The notes below the pieces were generated by a model. The model had not been told where the DNA came from. It saw nothing but the letters and a program-made list of their open reading frames with translations, and did not search any database. DNA of 64,000 nt from Peptoniphilus rachelemmaiella (GTDB taxonomy: Bacteria > Bacillota > Clostridia > Tissierellales > Peptoniphilaceae). The DNA lies in NCBI RefSeq assembly GCF_943169845.1, contig NZ_CALPBW010000001.1:62001-126000 (forward strand), given 5' to 3'. This document shows, one piece after another, positions 1 to 7,106 of the stretch. The stretch's first letter is position 1, and each line of letters begins with the position of its first letter. Position numbers and translations under genes: made by a program.

Positions 1-291
1 AAGATCTGTACCGTGCTGGAAGAAAAAGGCTTCGTTTACCGTGAGCGTTCCGATGTGGACAGCCGTATCGTGAACATCAAGCTGACAGAGCAGGGTCAGG
101 CCTATGTGGGGGAATTTCGCAGCATCGTGGCGCCCTTCATCGAAAAATTAGGCGACTACCTGACAGACGGCGATTTGCGCTTTATTTTAAAGAGCATGGA
201 AAATGTCAACAAACTAATTAACGAGTCGGAGGATGTGAAGGCCATTCGGAGAAAAGAAATGCCCCTCTTGCGACAAAAACACGAGAAATAA
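1..291 (+). CDS. MarR-family transcriptional regulator, C-terminal part
   Basis: The gene enters the window already open and ends at TAA 289-291, so only the last ~96 residues are present. They show the end of a winged helix: the wing pattern DVDSRIVNIKLTEQGQ is typical of MarR proteins, where it contacts DNA next to the recognition helix. A helical dimerisation tail follows (roughly the last 60 residues), ending in a basic stretch. MarR proteins are dimeric repressors released by small ligands; the ligand and targets cannot be read here. A strong terminator follows directly, so it ends its transcript. Confidence 0.85.
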   Translation, partial: KICTVLEEKGFVYRERSDVDSRIVNIKLTEQGQAYVGEFRSIVAPFIEKLGDYLTDGDLRFILKSMENVNKLINESEDVKAIRRKEMPLLRQKHEK

Positions 292-296
292 ACAGG

Positions 297-322
297 CCTC
301 CGCTTCGGTGCGGAGGTTTTTT
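297..322 (+). terminator. Rho-independent terminator after the marR-like gene
   Basis: A 7-bp stem CCTCCGC/GCGGAGG (297-303 with 310-316) with a six-base loop is followed by six T. Confidence 0.9.
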
Positions 323-405
323 AAATGTGTCAAATCCAAGTCATCGTTAAGAGCGGGGAAAAATCCTCGGCCCATGATTTATAATAGAAGGAGAAAGGAG
401 AGAAC

Positions 406-2049
406 ATGAAGAAATTTTTTAAACGCAGCATCTTTCTGCTTATTTTTTTAATGGCGATGATTCCCGCAGCGGCCCAAGCCAAAGGGGCCCAGGCGGTGAA
501 AAGCCCCCAGGCCCTTCGCATCGACGGCGAGCTGACGAAGGTGCGGGGCTATAATATCGGCGGCTACAACCACTACCGCCTCCGGGATCTGGCCCGCGCC
601 CTTCAAGGCAAGGTGGATTTCGACCTTGCGGGAAACAGCAAACAGATCACCATCGATTGCACCAAGACCTACACCCCCATCCCCGGGGATCAAATCGGCG
701 GAGCGCGGGAGCGGGCTTTGGGGCGGCAAATGCAGCTCACGGTCATCGGCGCGCATCCCGCGGAGCTTGTGGAAACCGCCTATAATATTAAGGATTTTAA
801 CTACTTCCGCCTGAGAAGCTTGGGCGTGATTTTAGGCTTCGACGTAAGCTACGACGCGGCGAGAAATGAAGCCGTGATTACGACGAAAGCCGCGGAAAAA
901 AAGCCGGTGCCTGCGCCGAAACCGACCCCTGAGGCGCCTCGAGGCCGGGTGATTTTAGGCAACGAACGGCTCCTTACGGAATACAACAATTTAATCGACA
1001 ACAAGCGGGTGGGCCTCATTACCAATCAAACGGGGGTCGATGCCAATGGCATCCCCGTAGCGGAAAAAATCAAGGCCTATCCCCGCGCAAAGCTCGTGGC
1101 CCTTTACAGTCCGGAACACGGCCTCGACGGCAAGCAAAGCGCCGGCGCCTACGTGGCGAGCTACTTCGATGCGAAAATGAACCTGCCCGTCTACAGCCTC
1201 TACGGCCCGACGAGAAAGCCCTCCCGCGACATGCTTAAGGGCGTGGACGTCTTGGTCTACGACATGCAGGACATCGGCGCGAGGACCTACACCTACATCT
1301 CCACCTTGCAAAACGCCATGGTCGCGGCGAAGGAAAACAACATTCCCATCCTGGTTTTGGATCGGCCCAATCCCCTGGGCGGCGAAATCGTGGAAGGCTT
1401 CCTTCGGGAGACCCGCTTCAAATCCTTTGTGGGCATCGACAAAATCCCCATGGCCCACGGCATGACCGTCGGGGAACTGGGGCAGTTCTTTAATCGGGAA
1501 ATCGGCGCCGACCTCACCGTGGTGCCTATGAAAAACTGGACCCGCACCATGGTATGGCAAGACACGGGCCTGCCCTTCGCCCAAACCAGCCCGAACATTC
1601 CCAATTTGGAAAGCGCCTTTTTATACATGGCCACGGGAAGCGGCGAGGAAACCGGCATCGGCCAAAGCGAATACTTCCACTGGGTCGGCGGCAGAAACAT
1701 CGATTCCAACGAATACGCCCGCCGGCTCAACGCATCGAATTTGCCCGGCGTCACCTTTGTTCCCGCACCGAAAGGCGCAAGGGGCGGCGTACGGGTGAAG
1801 ATCACGGATCCCCACCGATTTAATCCGGCCCGCACCGGGATCTACACTCTGGCTATGGCCAATCAAATGCGGCCCATCAATGTGCCCGCCTGCAAAAAGC
1901 CCTACTCCATGTTCTATCTCATTCAGGGATCGGAAGAAATCGCCAACCTCTTCCGGGCGAGAACCTCGCCGGAAGCCATGGTGAAGGCCTATGAAAAAGA
2001 TGTAAACGCCTTTAGAGCCCAACGACAAGCCTATTTACTTTACAAATAA
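406..2049 (+). CDS. namZ: Secreted NamZ-type exo-beta-N-acetylmuramidase (DUF1343) with stalk domains
   Basis: 547 aa. Residues 1-25 are a signal peptide (basic start, hydrophobic core, cut near AQA-KG), so the enzyme is exported. Residues ~35-165 hold two short repeats with the pattern YN..GYNHYRLRDLA and YNIKDFNYFRLRSLG, resembling copper-amine-oxidase-like stalk domains that act as wall-binding or spacer modules in Gram-positives. Residues ~181-547 match DUF1343, the family of B. subtilis NamZ/YbbC, which removes terminal MurNAc from peptidoglycan fragments. Visible family signatures are GLITNQTG, YSPEHG, YDMQDIGARTYTY and LDRPNP. A good ribosome binding site (GGAGAAAGGAG, ~389-400) supports ATG 406. 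The gene is single, between two terminators. The likely role is muropeptide recycling or wall turnover. I am sure of the family, less so of the exact substrate. Confidence 0.88.
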   Translation: MKKFFKRSIFLLIFLMAMIPAAAQAKGAQAVKSPQALRIDGELTKVRGYNIGGYNHYRLRDLARALQGKVDFDLAGNSKQITIDCTKTYTPIPGDQIGGARERALGRQMQLTVIGAHPAELVETAYNIKDFNYFRLRSLGVILGFDVSYDAARNEAVITTKAAEKKPVPAPKPTPEAPRGRVILGNERLLTEYNNLIDNKRVGLITNQTGVDANGIPVAEKIKAYPRAKLVALYSPEHGLDGKQSAGAYVASYFDAKMNLPVYSLYGPTRKPSRDMLKGVDVLVYDMQDIGARTYTYISTLQNAMVAAKENNIPILVLDRPNPLGGEIVEGFLRETRFKSFVGIDKIPMAHGMTVGELGQFFNREIGADLTVVPMKNWTRTMVWQDTGLPFAQTSPNIPNLESAFLYMATGSGEETGIGQSEYFHWVGGRNIDSNEYARRLNASNLPGVTFVPAPKGARGGVRVKITDPHRFNPARTGIYTLAMANQMRPINVPACKKPYSMFYLIQGSEEIANLFRARTSPEAMVKAYEKDVNAFRAQRQAYLLYK

Positions 2050-2052
2050 AAG

Positions 2053-2079
2053 AAGCCTCCGAAAAATCGGAGGCTTTTT
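2053..2079. terminator. Bidirectional terminator between namZ and the AIM24 gene
   Basis: Stem GCCTCCGA/TCGGAGGC (2055-2062 with 2067-2074) is followed by TTTTT on the plus strand. On the minus strand the hairpin is followed by TTCTTTTA, so it can serve both converging units. Confidence 0.85.
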
Positions 2080-2087
2080 ACATGGCA

Positions 2088-2882
2088 TTAATCGTTTTTC
2101 ACGGCATCTTGCAATTGCCGGCGCACGTCCTTCACCGGCGCCATAATCACCCGGCCCGTGCCTCGATAGGCATTGACCAGGCCTTCGCCGCTGGCGGCGG
2201 AGCCGATTAAGCTTTTGCCGCTTCGTTCCACGGTAAATTCCAAGCTGTTGGACCAGGCCAGGGCCAAATTGCCGTCGATTTTCAGCACGTCGTCCACGAG
2301 ATCGATGACGATGAGCTCTTCCCTCGGCACAGGGGATTCGAGGCACACGACGCCGTTGCCTTTGAGGCTCAGATTAAAGAGGCCCATGCCGCCGAAAGCG
2401 GAAGAGACATTGGTGCGTGCCACGACTTTTTGCTCGAGTTTTCCGTCACAGGCCATAAAAAGGCCGTCTTTTAAGATGATGGCGCCGTTCCAATCGGCCA
2501 GGTCTTCCAGCAGGATATACACATCCGTGGGCTCGAGGCACAAGCGTCCCGTGCCCGTGTATTCCGGCTTAATGGCGCTTTCGCCGGAGAGGCTGCCCTT
2601 TACGGCCTTGCCGAAAAAGTCTTTGGCGCCCTTAATTCCCGTGGTGGCCCTTACATCCCCCAGCATCCATTGCATGGCTCCGGGTTGGACGGTGACATCG
2701 CCCTTGGAAAGATCGCAGTACACTTGCCGCTTCCTTACATTCATTTGAGAAGCGAAGTAGGCCTCCATGGCTTCTTCTCTGCGCACGGAAAGATCCCGCT
2801 TGTATTCCAGCACCTGAAAAGGTCCTTTTTCTTCTACAATGCGAATGTCGTCGTTGTCGGTAAAATTGTGGATGGTAAACAT
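2088..2882 (-). CDS. AIM24 family protein
   Basis: 264 aa, no signal peptide or membrane segment. It is a beta-rich protein matching the AIM24 family (PF01987), with the conserved QPGAMQWM element near residue 85 and the Gly-rich stretch SSAFGGMGLFN near residue 165. Members form tryptophan-RNA-binding-protein-like beta folds. The mitochondrial namesake helps inner-membrane organisation; the bacterial function is unknown. It is the second gene of a minus-strand operon, nine bases after the amidase gene, with a good ribosome binding site (AAGGAGCG, read on the minus strand). The pairing with a wall amidase may hint at an envelope role, but this is inference. Confidence 0.85.
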   Translation of the reverse strand: MFTIHNFTDNDDIRIVEEKGPFQVLEYKRDLSVRREEAMEAYFASQMNVRKRQVYCDLSKGDVTVQPGAMQWMLGDVRATTGIKGAKDFFGKAVKGSLSGESAIKPEYTGTGRLCLEPTDVYILLEDLADWNGAIILKDGLFMACDGKLEQKVVARTNVSSAFGGMGLFNLSLKGNGVVCLESPVPREELIVIDLVDDVLKIDGNLALAWSNSLEFTVERSGKSLIGSAASGEGLVNAYRGTGRVIMAPVKDVRRQLQDAVKND

Positions 2883-2891
2883 AGTCGCTCC

Positions 2892-3776
2892 TTATCTTTG
2901 GAAATAGCGATTCAGGGCCCGCAATATGCCTAAGGCCATGGCCTCTTGGTAATTGGGGTCGTTGAGTTTTTTGTCTTCCTCGGGATTGGACATGTAGCCG
3001 CACTCGATGAGGCTCGTGGGCATATGGGCGAAATTGGTGCCTGTTAAATCGTCTCTTGCGATGGCCCCGCGGGGCTTCGCCGAGGTGGCGGCGGCCATTT
3101 CGCTTAAAATCAGCTCCGAAAGGCGCATGGATGCGTCGCTTAAATGGCCCACGTCGGGATTATTTTTCGACGGATAATAGGTCTCGATGCCTGCGACCGC
3201 CCTCGGCCCGCCGTTGGCGTGAATCCTTAAATACACATCCGCCCCGGAATCATTGGCGATGGCCGCCCGCGCCTGATTGGAAAGATCCACGTCGTTGGAA
3301 TCGCGAATCATCACCACGCGGTAGCCCGCCGATTCCAGCTTTTGCTTCAGGCATCGACTGAAAGTCAGATTAAATTCATATTCGTAGATGCCCGTGGCCA
3401 CGCCGCGGGTGCCGTCAGTTACCTTCGCCTTCATTTCATTGGACGAGGGGGCGATGGTTTCTTTCTCCGGATTGCCGTGGGCCTGATGGCCGGCGTCGAT
3501 GGCGACGATGGGGCCCGTGCCTGCAGGAACCTGCGTTTGCGCCTGAGGCGGATTCTCTTTCGGCATCTCTGCCGGGGCAGGCGGTTCTTTTTTCACTTCC
3601 TTCGGCGGCGTTTTCTTCGCCGCTTCTTTTTTTCGGGCTTCTTCTCTTTCTTCGCGCCGCGCCTGTTCCTGTTTTACCTGGCGGGTAAGGGCCGCTTCCG
3701 TTTTTGCGGCATAAATTTTCAGGCCCACGGCCGTCACAAGAAGGAGAAGGATGGCACCGATAATCCATTTTCTCAT
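2892..3776 (-). CDS. Membrane-anchored N-acetylmuramoyl-L-alanine amidase (Amidase_3)
   Basis: 294 aa from the chosen start. An in-frame ATG at 3797 would add seven residues, but the site AAGGAG (minus strand, ~3782-3787) sits inside that extension and points to ATG 3776. Residues ~3-23 form a hydrophobic signal anchor, followed by a charged coiled-coil-like stretch rich in K/E/R and then a Pro/Lys-rich linker to ~residue 88. The rest is the zinc amidase domain: zinc ligands are expected in VAIDAGHQ, in EYEFNL and in LRIHANG, and the catalytic Glu in LIECGYMSNPEED. It cuts the bond between MurNAc and L-Ala in peptidoglycan outside the membrane. It is the first gene of an operon with the AIM24 gene and divergent from murJ. 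Confidence 0.9.
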   Translation of the reverse strand: MRKWIIGAILLLLVTAVGLKIYAAKTEAALTRQVKQEQARREEREEARKKEAAKKTPPKEVKKEPPAPAEMPKENPPQAQTQVPAGTGPIVAIDAGHQAHGNPEKETIAPSSNEMKAKVTDGTRGVATGIYEYEFNLTFSRCLKQKLESAGYRVVMIRDSNDVDLSNQARAAIANDSGADVYLRIHANGGPRAVAGIETYYPSKNNPDVGHLSDASMRLSELILSEMAAATSAKPRGAIARDDLTGTNFAHMPTSLIECGYMSNPEEDKKLNDPNYQEAMALGILRALNRYFQR

Positions 3777-3821
3777 AAATCGCTCCTTTTCTCTCATTTT
3801 ACCATAGATCTTTGGAAAACT

Positions 3822-3853
3822 TTTGAGTTCCTCGCCTCTTCATTTGGTATAAT
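3822..3853 (+). promoter_or_regulatory. Probable promoter of murJ (extended -10)
   Basis: TATAAT at 3848-3853 is directly preceded by TGG, an extended -10. The best -35 candidate, TTGAGT at 3823-3828, is 19 bases away, so the extended -10 probably carries most of the recognition. Confidence 0.55.
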
Positions 3854-3874
3854 GTAGCTTTGTAAGGAGGCAGT

Positions 3875-5437
3875 ATGAAGAAGACATCCATCGCCAAATC
3901 CACGGTGCTCATTATTTTATTTTCCCTTATCGGAAAAATGATGGGCTTCGTCCGTGAGTCCATGGTGGCCGCCATATTCGGGGCAGGTTTTGAAAAAGAC
4001 GCATTCGTCGCCGCCCAATCGGCAACGTCGACGGTGAGTATGTACATCGTCATGGGGATCAGTACCGTTTTTATCCCCAGTTTACAGTCGGTCTTTTCCA
4101 AATACGGAGAAGAAGGCAAGCATAAATTTACCAACAACATCTTTTCCATCGTAAGTTTGCTTACGATTTTAATCATGATTTTAGGCATTGTGGGGGCGCC
4201 CCTTCTGACCATGCTCGTCGGCCCCCGCTTCGATCCGCGGACCAAGGCCCTTACGGTGCAGCTCATTCAATTGGGTATGCCCGTCATCGTCTTTTCCGCA
4301 TACGAGGGGATCTTCACCGGCTATTTACACTTCCACAACCGCTTCGGCATCGCCGCATCGGTGCCCATTTGGTTGAACCTGGTGTATCTGGGCTACCTTA
4401 TGATCTTCTCCACGAAATTCGGCATCTACGGCCTTACCATCGTTTCCGTTCTCGCCGTCGTGGCGGAATACATCTGCGTTTGGTACGGCTCCCACCGTGT
4501 GGGCTACCGCTTTCAGCCCATGCTGGATCTAAAAGACGAGCACACGAAGCAGACCCTGCTCTTGGCCATTCCCGCCATTATTACGGTCAGCGTCAACAAC
4601 ATTAACACCTTGGTCAACCGGGCATTGGCATCGGGCCTCGCCTCCGGCTCCATGAGTCGCCTGGACTACGCCAACAAGCTCAATGTGCTCGTGATCGGGA
4701 TCTTTATTACCGCCATTACCTCGGTGATCTATCCCGCCATGAGCAAGGCCTTCGACGAAGGAGAAATGGAAAAAGGCAAGCGGATCATGAACGGCTCCGT
4801 GCGCTCCGTGCTCCTCATCACCATTCCCGCCATGGCCGGGCTTATCGTCCTGGCGCAGCCCATTGTGGAACTCGCCTTTATGCGCGGCGTCTTCACCCAA
4901 GCCGATGCCGACGCCACGGCAATTTGCCTCCGCTTCTACACCTTGGCCCTCGTGTCCATCTCCGTGAACAATGTGCAAAACCGGGTCTTCTATAGCCTGG
5001 AAGACACGAAGACCCCCTTCTACCTCGGCGTGGTCAATGTGCTCTTTAATGTGGGATGCAACTTGATTTTGGTACGCACCATGGGCATCAACGGCCTGGC
5101 ACTTTCCGTGTCCATCGCCCAAACCGTGGTCACCTGGTTCTCCTTCACCATGCTGAGAAAGAAAATCGGCCACATCGGCATGCGAAGCTATGTGAAGATC
5201 ACCGTAAAAACCGTCATCGCCTCGGTGATTATGGGGGCCTTCGCCTACTACTTCTATTTCGGCGGCCTCGGCCTTTTAGGCAATGCGGGCAACGCCGTCA
5301 AACTCATTCTCTTCACCCTCACCGTGGCCCTTTCCTCCGTACTCTACTTCTTTATCCTGGATCTCTTGGGCTTAAAAGAAGTAAAGGACATTAAAAAAAT
5401 CGTGGCCATTAAATTCATGAAGAAAAAAATCGCATAA
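3875..5437 (+). CDS. murJ: Lipid II flippase MurJ (MviN family)
   Basis: 520 aa with about 14 hydrophobic segments throughout, the normal size and layout for MurJ of the MOP superfamily. The start carries the family signature (KSTVLIILFSLIGKMMGFVRE) with the Arg of the FVRE motif, and the region GISTVFIPSL is also typical. MurJ moves the lipid-linked peptidoglycan precursor from the inner to the outer face of the membrane. ATG 3875 has GTAAGGAGG just upstream. It is divergent from the amidase gene; the CC/Se-motif gene follows after 15 bases and is probably cotranscribed. Confidence 0.93.
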   Translation: MKKTSIAKSTVLIILFSLIGKMMGFVRESMVAAIFGAGFEKDAFVAAQSATSTVSMYIVMGISTVFIPSLQSVFSKYGEEGKHKFTNNIFSIVSLLTILIMILGIVGAPLLTMLVGPRFDPRTKALTVQLIQLGMPVIVFSAYEGIFTGYLHFHNRFGIAASVPIWLNLVYLGYLMIFSTKFGIYGLTIVSVLAVVAEYICVWYGSHRVGYRFQPMLDLKDEHTKQTLLLAIPAIITVSVNNINTLVNRALASGLASGSMSRLDYANKLNVLVIGIFITAITSVIYPAMSKAFDEGEMEKGKRIMNGSVRSVLLITIPAMAGLIVLAQPIVELAFMRGVFTQADADATAICLRFYTLALVSISVNNVQNRVFYSLEDTKTPFYLGVVNVLFNVGCNLILVRTMGINGLALSVSIAQTVVTWFSFTMLRKKIGHIGMRSYVKITVKTVIASVIMGAFAYYFYFGGLGLLGNAGNAVKLILFTLTVALSSVLYFFILDLLGLKEVKDIKKIVAIKFMKKKIA

Positions 5438-5452
5438 ACAGAAAGGATACCC

Positions 5453-5758
5453 ATGAAAGCAACCAGCGCCCGCTTAACCGACGCCGCCATGGCCTATGTA
5501 AAAAAGAAAAACATCACCGCCCTCTCCGTGGATACGCCGGAGATGGCCTGCTGCGGTGTCGCCGATGTCATGAGCGCCACCGTATCCAAGGGTCTGCCGA
5601 AGAAAGATCCCATCGTCTACAAAAAGTGCGAGGATCGCGGCGTGGACGTGTACTACCCCTACTACACCGAAGTGGAGGGAGACTGCATCATCATCGATGC
5701 GGAAAAATTCTTAGGCGTGACCCGGCTCTTTGTGACCAACGGCGTCATGGAAATATAA
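5453..5758 (+). CDS. CC/Se-motif family (seleno)protein, cysteine form
   Basis: 101 aa, soluble. A Cys-Cys pair lies at residues 33-34 in PEMACCGVAD, with one more Cys near residue 61 and another near 77. I recognise this as the small family named for a CC motif in which one Cys can be selenocysteine in relatives. Here both are Cys codons (TGC TGC) and there is no in-frame TGA. The function is unknown; the vicinal thiols suggest redox or metal chemistry, which is inference. The ribosome binding site is GAAAGGA and the gene lies 15 bases after murJ. A terminator follows directly. Confidence 0.65.
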   Translation: MKATSARLTDAAMAYVKKKNITALSVDTPEMACCGVADVMSATVSKGLPKKDPIVYKKCEDRGVDVYYPYYTEVEGDCIIIDAEKFLGVTRLFVTNGVMEI

Positions 5759-5763
5759 ATTGC

Positions 5764-5786
5764 GGCACCTGCGGGTGCCTTTTTTT
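5764..5786 (+). terminator. Terminator after the CC/Se-motif gene
   Basis: Stem GGCACC/GGTGCC (5764-5769 with 5774-5779), followed by seven T. Confidence 0.88.
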
Positions 5787-5875
5787 GTACCGCTCGGGAG
5801 AAAAAAGATACCGCTTGTCGAAAAACAGCGGAAATTATCCGTCCCGTCCATTACTATAAACGCAGGAGGTGCGAC

Positions 5876-6316
5876 ATGAAGGTCGAAATCATTTTAGACG
5901 ACGCTTACGAGCAGCCGTCGGTGAAAATTTACACCCGGACCATGACGGAAGAAGTGGAAAAACTACGAGAGGCATTAAATACGGCAGCCATCGAAAAGCT
6001 AGTGGGCATGAAGGAAGAAGAGGTCTTTCTTCTTGATTACGGTGATACCCTGCGGATCTATGCCCAAGACAAATCGGTTTACGCCGTGGCGGGGGGCGAG
6101 ATCTACCGCCTCAGGCTGAGCCTTGCCGCTTGCGAAGAGCGCCTCAGGGCCCACCGCTTTTTGCGCATATCCCGCTTCGACATCATTAATTTAGATTACG
6201 TGAAGAAATTGGATTTAAGCTTTACGGGAACCATCGCCGTGGAAATGAAAAACGGCGACGTGGTCTACGTATCTCGGCGAAACCTGCGGGCATTTAAAGA
6301 AGCCCTGGGACTTTAG
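5876..6316 (+). CDS. LytTR-type DNA-binding regulator
   Basis: 146 aa. Residues ~40-146 form a LytTR domain: the EVFLLDYGDTLRIYAQD strand region, the HRFLRISRFDIINLDYVKKL core and the YVSRRNLRAFKEAL end are typical. There is no receiver domain, so this is the stand-alone type usually paired with a small membrane protein of the DUF3021 family, exactly as here (next gene, ten bases on). Such pairs regulate transcription, often including their own operon, with the membrane partner thought to control the regulator. The ribosome binding site AGGAGGTG supports ATG 5876. Target genes are not evident. Confidence 0.87.
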   Translation: MKVEIILDDAYEQPSVKIYTRTMTEEVEKLREALNTAAIEKLVGMKEEEVFLLDYGDTLRIYAQDKSVYAVAGGEIYRLRLSLAACEERLRAHRFLRISRFDIINLDYVKKLDLSFTGTIAVEMKNGDVVYVSRRNLRAFKEALGL

Positions 6317-6326
6317 GAGGTCTATT

Positions 6327-6755
6327 ATGAAAACTTTAAGAAATGCGATGGTCTCTTTTTTAATCGGCGTGGGCATCGGTGCCCTTATCGAAGCCTTTGT
6401 CTCCATCAGACTGGGCATGAACATCGTCGGCGTATCGGAATTTGTCGATACCGCGGCCCCCGGTTATGCGAAAATCATTCAGTGTTTCTGCTACGGCGGC
6501 TTCGGCCTCGTGTCCTATCTGTGCGGCGAATTTTGTAAAAGCAAGAAAGGCGCATTCTACCTTATGCATGGCCTGCACTTTTTCATCCTTCTCGTCTACT
6601 TTGTCTTCGTGGGATTTTACCTAAAGTGGTTCACAGACCCGACCTCGGTCCTTTATTCCGTCCTTTCCTTTGCTGCGATCTACTTCATCATTTGGATCGC
6701 CATCTACTTTAAGGAAAAGCGTATGGTGGAAAAAATGAATCGACAACTGAAATAA
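6327..6755 (+). CDS. DUF3021 membrane protein, LytTR partner
   Basis: 142 aa with four hydrophobic segments (about residues 8-28, 42-65, 76-97, 106-125) and a basic C-terminus (KEKRMVEKMNRQLK). Size, topology and position directly downstream of a LytTR gene match DUF3021. The start ATG 6327 has GGAGG six bases upstream. It probably forms an operon with the LytTR gene and may modulate it at the membrane. The stop codon lies inside a terminator-like repeat that recurs at 12.4 kb. Confidence 0.85.
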   Translation: MKTLRNAMVSFLIGVGIGALIEAFVSIRLGMNIVGVSEFVDTAAPGYAKIIQCFCYGGFGLVSYLCGEFCKSKKGAFYLMHGLHFFILLVYFVFVGFYLKWFTDPTSVLYSVLSFAAIYFIIWIAIYFKEKRMVEKMNRQLK

Positions 6756-6777
6756 AAGCCGCCGCCATGACGGCGGT
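6748..6777. repeat. Left copy of direct repeat bracketing the AT-rich surface-protein island
   Basis: About 30 bases from the end of the DUF3021 gene, including the dyad CCGCCG...CGGCGG. A near-identical stretch occurs at 12369-12397, differing by one A and three loop bases. The left copy has lost the T-run, while the right copy keeps it. This looks like one terminator split or duplicated when the island arrived. Confidence 0.75.
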
Positions 6778-6785
6778 CAGACTGC

Positions 6786-6825
6786 AGACAAACCTCGATA
6801 AAAACTCGAGGTTTGTCTCTTTTTT
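6786..6825 (+). terminator. Strong terminator at the left edge of the AT-rich island
   Basis: A 13-bp perfect stem (6786-6798 with 6806-6818) with a short A-rich loop, followed by C and six T. Confidence 0.9.
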
Positions 6826-7106
6826 ATGGCTTGAATTGTCAAGCCAAGTCAAGTGCAAATCTAGCATGAGGCAATCTTCGGAAAAAAGCTTACATAGAAT
6901 GCCGGTTATGATAATATCTATCAAGAAGCTAATCGTAGCAAAAGGGTCTGATTTAAGGCCACTACTATTGGCGTCACTTAGCAGGTATTAGATCGGAGGA
7001 AATGACATGAAAGGCACTTAAAAATTTAGCTTATATTTTGCTAGTTTCATGGGCAGCAATTCGCATAAAGCGCCAAGGCAGATTATTTATAAAAAGGAGG
7101 ACAGAC
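6826..7106. other. Intergenic leader of the LRR gene with a broken reading-frame start
   Basis: AT-rich and with no complete gene. GGAGGAAATGAC precedes ATG 7007, but that frame stops after four codons (TAA 7019). In the neighbouring frame from 7014, about 30 codons encode a hydrophobic signal-like stretch (ALKNLAYILLVSWAA) running into the LRR gene start. One deleted base would fuse the two, so this looks like the frameshifted start of a lost small gene. A promoter for the LRR gene probably lies here, but I see no convincing -35/-10 pair. Confidence 0.4.

Noticed and set aside
4529..5173. 214-codon minus-strand frame inside murJ
   Set aside because: His/Gly-rich antisense shadow of a membrane protein gene; no family resemblance.
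5453..5758. Selenocysteine codon in the CC/Se-motif gene
   Set aside because: Both motif positions are TGC cysteine codons and there is no in-frame TGA.
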